Assembly: GCF_014649835.1 (NCBI RefSeq)
Contig: NZ_BMTU01000010.1
Coordinates: 1-64,000, forward strand
Length of the DNA: 64,000 nucleotides
Direction of reading: 5' to 3'
From: Streptomyces pilosus
GTDB taxonomy: Bacteria > Actinomycetota > Actinomycetes > Streptomycetales > Streptomycetaceae
A program made the translations under genes and the position numbers. The first letter of the stretch is position 1, and each line of letters begins with the position of its first letter. Below the pieces are notes generated by a model, which did no database searches, was not told the DNA's origin, and saw nothing but the letters and a program-made list of their open reading frames with translations. This document shows positions 60,482 to 64,000 of the stretch, one piece after another.

Positions 60482-62054
60482 CCCCGGCGGTGGACGTCCT
60501 GGTCGTGGGGGCCGGCACGACCGGCCTCAGCCTGGCCCTCCAGGCCCGCGCCCACGGGGCGCGGGTCCGGGTCGTCGAGCGGCGTCCCGGGCCGTTCCGG
60601 CCCTCCCGGGCGCTCATCCTTCACTCGCGGACCCTGGAGGTGCTGCGACCGCTCGGTGTCACGGACGCCCTGCTGGAGCTCGCGGACACCGCCCCGCGGG
60701 TCCATGTGCGTCTCGGCTCCCGCGTCGTCGACGCCGGACTCGCGGACCTCGCACTGCCCGACACCGCGTTTCCGCATCTGTCGCTCCTGCGGCAGACGGA
60801 TGTGGAGACGGTGCTGACGCGGGCGCTCGCCGACCGCGGGATGACGGTCGAGCGGGGCACCGAACTGCTCGGGGCTCGCGACGACGGGGACGGCGTGCGT
60901 GCCGTGCTGCGCTCGCGGCACGGCGTGGAGGAGATCCGCTGCCCCTTCGTCGTCGGCTGCGACGGCCCGGCCAGTGCGGTGCGGTCCTGTGCCGGCATCG
61001 GCTGGCACGGCAGGCCCTATGCCGAGGAGGTGGTCCTGGCCGACCTGGACCTCGGCGGTACGCCGCCCGAGGCCGGCGCCGAGGTGTTCGCGGGGCGCCA
61101 GGGGCTGCTGTTCCTCTTCCCGCTCGGAGAACAGGCGACGTGGCGGCTGCTGGCCACGCGCGCGTCGGACGGCGGGGCCGGGCAGTGCTTCGGCCGGCCA
61201 GGTGCCGCCGTCCCCCGAGCCGAGCTCCAGCAGCTCATGGACGACTCGGGGGCGGGGGCCCGGATCGCGCGTCTCGCGTGGTCGGCGCGGGTTCCGCTGC
61301 AGTGCGGTCTGGCCGGCGTTTCCGCCGGGGACGGCTGTTCCTCGCCGGGGACGCGGCGCACACCTACTCGCCGGCCACCGGTCAGGGCATGAACGCCGGT
61401 ATCCAGGACGCGGTGAACCTCGGCTGGAAGCTGGGCTTCGCGACGAACGGTGCAGGGCGTGGCCCCGCGGAGGGGTTCGATGCCGAAGTGCTGCTCGGTT
61501 CCTACGAGAGTGAGCGCAGAGCGGCTGCCCGCGGACGGCTGGTCCTGACGCACGCCGCGTTCTGGGCGGAGGCGTCGACGGGCCGGTTCCCGGCATGGCT
61601 GCGCGCGGTGGCCGCTCCGCGCGCCGCGCCCGCCTTCCCCGTGCTGCTCGGTCGGCGACGGCTGGTCGCCGAGGCCGTGCGCGTCGTCTCCCAGCTCCGT
61701 GTGAACTACCGGCGCAGTCCCCTCTCGGTGGAGGGGACACCGCCCCTGCGCGGGGCTCCTCGCCCAGGAGACCGCCTGCCCGACGCGACCGTCGGTGTCG
61801 CCGGAGCTGCCGGGCGGCTGCACGCAGTGCTGGCCCGCCCGGGTGTGCACCTGCTGCTGCAACGTGATGCCGCCCCGCTGCCGAGCGGTCCGTGGGTGAC
61901 CGTCCTGCGGCTGTCGAACAGTCCCGGCCGCGGTCTGGTGGCCGTCCGCCCGGACGGGCACGTCGGATTCCGCTGCGCGGCCGCCGACCCCGTGGAGCTG
62001 ACCGGCTGGCTCGCCCTGATCGGCGCGGCGCCGTCCGCACCCGTCGGGCCATGA
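60478..62054 (+). pseudogene. FAD-dependent aromatic monooxygenase, frameshifted
   Basis: The first part, from GTG at 60478, has the FAD motif DVLVVGAGTTGLSLALQARA, the SRTLEVLRPLGV region and VVGCDGPASAVRSCAGI; its frame then reads GLAGVSAGDGCSSPG and stops at 61392. The missing sequence continues one frame over from 61314: RRFRRGRLFLAGDAAHTYSP, ATGQGMNAGIQDAVNLGWKL, then a C-terminal thioredoxin-like domain to the stop at 62054. The two parts join near 61311-61316 and correspond to one deleted base. Intact relatives are PheA/TfdB or RdmE-type hydroxylases of ~500 residues, matching the combined length. A sequencing error cannot be excluded. Confidence 0.8.
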
Positions 62055-62106
62055 ACACCGGGCGGTGGCCCGCTGTTTCGCGACCACAGGGGCTCGGCGG
62101 GGTGGC

Positions 62107-62138
62107 GTCGGGAACGTACTCAGTCGGGAACGTACTCA
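62107..62138. repeat. Two tandem copies of a 16-bp unit
   Basis: GTCGGGAACGTACTCA occurs at 62107-62122 and again at 62123-62138, head to tail, just after the stop of the frameshifted monooxygenase and before two terminator hairpins. Confidence 0.85.
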
Positions 62139-62145
62139 TCGGAAC

Positions 62146-62179
62146 GGCGTCCGCCCGCGGTCCCACGCGGGCGGACGCC
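62146..62179 (+). terminator. Terminator hairpin of the monooxygenase unit
   Basis: Perfect 14-bp arms GGCGTCCGCCCGCG and CGCGGGCGGACGCC with a six-base loop, 92 bases after the plus-strand stop. Confidence 0.7.
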
Positions 62180-62199
62180 GGAAGGGCTGCCGACGGGCC

Positions 62200-62231
62200 G
62201 GTGGGGCGGGTCTCGAAGGACCCGCCCCACC
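62200..62231 (-). terminator. Terminator hairpin of the DoxX-like gene
   Basis: Perfect 13-bp arms GGTGGGGCGGGTC and GACCCGCCCCACC with a six-base loop, nine bases past the stop of the minus-strand gene. Two hairpins back to back insulate the convergent genes. Confidence 0.7.
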
Positions 62232-62239
62232 CGGTGCGG

Positions 62240-62869
62240 TCAGCGCAGCCACCCGTGGTCACGGACCAGCGGGAGCCGGGCCCACAGCCGGCCGAGTCCG
62301 AAGGCGTCGCCGGCCGAGGCGGCGGCCAGTGCGACCAGCACCACCGCGTAGATCACGTGGTAGTCGACGAACGGGTTGGTCGACATGCTCGCCGAGCCGT
62401 CCGACAGGTGTCGCGCGGGCGGCCACTCCGCCACCCACATCAACGCCATCATCACGGTCCCCGCCAGCGCCGCCAGGCGCAGCGCCACCCCCGCCACCAA
62501 CGCCAGTCCGATCCCCAGCAGGCCCAGCATGAACAGCCAGTCCGCCCAGGCCGCTCCGGCCCAGGAGTGGAACGTCGACTCCATCGGACCGACCGCGACG
62601 TGTCCCAGGAAACCCTCGGTCGGCGAACCACCGTCGACCCAGCCCTTTCCGGAAGCGGTCGCGTAGCCGAAGCCGAACGTCTTGTCGAGGAACGCCCAGA
62701 GGAAGACGAACCCCATCAACACCCGTGCCGAGGCCCAGACGCAGGCCCGTGCGGTGCGCGTGCCGGTCCGCGCCGACTCGGCCGACCCCGGTGCGGAAGC
62801 GGCCCGGTTCCCGCGGAGCGACGGCAGGTGGAGACCCGAGGTGCGGTGCGTGGGCTGGTGAACGGCCAT
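62240..62869 (-). CDS. DoxX-like membrane protein
   Basis: 209 residues from the ATG at 62869, with AAGGGA upstream. A ~40-residue basic and Ser/Ala-rich N-terminus is followed by four hydrophobic helices: RVLMGFVFLWAFLDKTFGFG, ADWLFMLGLLGIGLALVAGV, AGTVMMALMWVAEWP and YAVVLVALAAASAGDAFGLG. The F-x-W-A-F-x-D-K-T-FG region, GGSPTEGFLGH and VDYHVIYAVV resemble DoxX/TQO-type small subunits of actinomycetes. Function unknown; association with thiosulfate:quinone oxidoreductase-like activity is known for some relatives but unproven here. Confidence 0.8.
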   Translation of the reverse strand: MAVHQPTHRTSGLHLPSLRGNRAASAPGSAESARTGTRTARACVWASARVLMGFVFLWAFLDKTFGFGYATASGKGWVDGGSPTEGFLGHVAVGPMESTFHSWAGAAWADWLFMLGLLGIGLALVAGVALRLAALAGTVMMALMWVAEWPPARHLSDGSASMSTNPFVDYHVIYAVVLVALAAASAGDAFGLGRLWARLPLVRDHGWLR

Positions 62870-63049
62870 GGCGGTGTTCCCTTCAGGGAGAGTCCGGTTG
62901 GTTCCTGACACCCCTTACTCTCCCGGCCCGCGCCGGCCCGCACCCGACGCCGAAGGTCCACACCCGGGGACTCAACAGCCCCTGCCGACCGGGACCTTCG
63001 GCCACGCCGGTTGCCGTCGAAGTCGGACGGCGCACCCCGCGCGGGACTC

Positions 63050-63095
63050 GATCCGCCGCCGGGGCCGCCCTGTTGGGCGGCCCCGGCGGCGGATC
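63050..63095 (-). terminator. Strong terminator of the histidine kinase gene
   Basis: Perfect 21-bp arms beginning GATCCGCCGCCGG, with a TGTT loop (63071-63074), ending 15 bases before the coding stop on the minus strand. It is the longest hairpin seen in the window. Confidence 0.85.
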
Positions 63096-63110
63096 ATCTG
63101 ACGAGCTGCG

Positions 63111-64000
63111 TCATGAGGCGGGCGGGCCGCCCTTCGCGTGGTGCGAGGACGATCCCAGCGGTGCGTGCCACACCAGCCGGGTCCCCCCGCCCTCCGCACG
63201 CTCCAGCTCCATGTCGCCGCCGAGCTCGCGTGCCCGCTCGGCCATGTTGGTCAGCCCGCTGCGCCGGCCCCCGGCCGTGATGCCGACGCCGTTGTCCGTG
63301 ACCGTCAGGCGCACCTGCTTGCCGTCGGTCTCCAGCACGACGTCGGCGCGGTCCGCGCGGGCGTGCCGGGCGATGTTGGAGAGGGACTCGGTGAGGACGG
63401 CCAGGACGTGGTCGGCGGTCTCCGCGGGGACGTGCGTGTCGAGGAGTCCCTCCATACGGACGCTGGGGGCGAAGCCGAGCGGCGCGGTGGCCTCGCCGAC
63501 CGCGCGCACCGCGCGGGACCGCAGGCCGGGAGCGGTGTCCTCCTCCCGGGAACGCAGTCCGAAGATCGTGGACCTGATGATCTTGATGGTTTCGTCGAGG
63601 TCGTTCACGGCCCGCTGGACCCGGTCCGAGGCCCCTTCGTGCTGGATGAACCGGTCGGCGCTCTGCAGTGTCATGCCGGTGGCGAAGAGCCGCTGGATCG
63701 CCAGGTCGTGCAGGTCGCGCGCGATCCGGTCGCGGTCCTCCAGCAGGGCGATCTGCTCGGCGTCCTCGCGGCGTTCCGCCAGCTCCATGGCGACGGCGGC
63801 CTGGGCGACGAAGACCTCGAGCGGTTCGGTCTCCGTCTCGGCGAACTCACGGCCTCCCGACCGCCGGACCAGCAGGACGACACCGCGGGCCTCGTCGCCC
63901 GAACAGATCGGTACGGCAACGGCCGGTCCGAGCCCGTCGAAGCCTGGAAGTCCGGCCGGGATCGGGGAGTCACGGGAGACGTCCGGGCTGTGGACGGACA
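63111..64000 (-). CDS. DevS/NarL-type sensor histidine kinase, C-terminal part (5' end beyond window)
   Basis: The open frame enters from the right edge, giving the last ~296 residues. A GAF-like domain end (AVAVPICSGDEARGVVLLVR, EVFVAQAAVAMELAERREDA) precedes a HisKA_3 dimerisation motif, LLEDRDRIARDLHDLAIQRL (His in DLHD), followed by ATGMTLQSADRF and a HATPase_c domain (LTESLSNIARHARADRADVV, DNGVGITAGGRRSGLTNMAE, ELERAEGGGTRLVWHAPL). The IQRLFATGM block is typical of the DevS/DosT family of redox- or gas-sensing GAF kinases. A response regulator would be expected outside the window. A strong terminator follows. Confidence 0.92.
   Translation of the reverse strand, partial: SVHSPDVSRDSPIPAGLPGFDGLGPAVAVPICSGDEARGVVLLVRRSGGREFAETETEPLEVFVAQAAVAMELAERREDAEQIALLEDRDRIARDLHDLAIQRLFATGMTLQSADRFIQHEGASDRVQRAVNDLDETIKIIRSTIFGLRSREEDTAPGLRSRAVRAVGEATAPLGFAPSVRMEGLLDTHVPAETADHVLAVLTESLSNIARHARADRADVVLETDGKQVRLTVTDNGVGITAGGRRSGLTNMAERARELGGDMELERAEGGGTRLVWHAPLGSSSHHAKGGPPAS

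Overview
The window is very GC-rich, with G or C at nearly every third codon position. It has GTG/TTG starts, purine-rich ribosome binding sites and many long antisense open frames. Together with its gene families (DUF4190, RsbU/RsbW-like partner switching, a ferredoxin-fused FprB-type reductase, zinc-free L33/L36 and GvpF/L-type proteins), this points to a Streptomyces or close actinomycete chromosome. The mix of secreted enzymes, orphan regulators, a transposon and broken genes suggests a chromosomal arm or other variable region. No rRNA, tRNA or CRISPR array was seen. This is an assignment by eye, with no database search.

Layout. 1-7.3 kb (mostly minus): a secreted PQQ-type sugar dehydrogenase with PKD, CBM6-like and lectin modules, running off the left edge; a DUF3533-like membrane protein; a small protein whose best start is an ATC codon; an 11-residue-repeat protein; and a secreted GH5 glycanase. 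7.5-15 kb (mostly plus): DoxX-like, alpha/beta hydrolase, ASCH (minus) and DUF4190 proteins, a proline-rich anchored protein and two tandem DUF4139 proteins. 15-17.7 kb: an AurF-type diiron oxygenase followed by a ferredoxin/FAD reductase, behind two palindromic sites. 17.7-28.4 kb: NAD kinase, rpmJ/rpmG, two methyltransferases, a trypsin-like protease, a solo TOPRIM protein, an MFS transporter, a lipoprotein, OsmC, a P1 peptidase and a DMT-type exporter. 28.5-30.3 kb: an IS605/IS1341-type element carrying TnpB lies inside a NUDIX gene, which is now in two decayed pieces. 30.3-34.3 kb: an FAD oxidoreductase with a three-half-site operator, a DUF2809 protein, and an ABC-F ATPase preceded by a short, probably leaderless leader peptide.

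34.5-47.1 kb is one tightly coupled five-gene minus-strand operon: DUF4132-like protein, a 1680-residue unknown, a MoxR-type AAA+ ATPase, a DUF5682-VWA fusion and a SWIM zinc-finger protein. Its parts match the uncharacterised E. coli yehI/L/M/P/Q set, here rearranged and fused. 49.2-51.8 kb is a reduced gas-vesicle-type operon: a GvpA domain with a zinc ribbon, a GvpA domain fused to PH/GRAM-like domains, GvpK and GvpF/L. No plain GvpA, GvpN, GvpG or GvpO gene lies beside it. These two operons are the best candidates for undescribed systems.

51.9-59.2 kb is a signalling block: an RsbU-like phosphatase, a 1382-residue protein joining a hybrid histidine kinase to a PP2C phosphatase and an RsbW-like kinase domain, a coupled STAS antagonist, and a second STAS gene. 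59.3-64 kb holds a DUF1540 protein, a small conserved protein coupled to a frameshifted FAD monooxygenase, a DoxX-like protein and the C-terminal part of a DevS-like histidine kinase running off the right edge.
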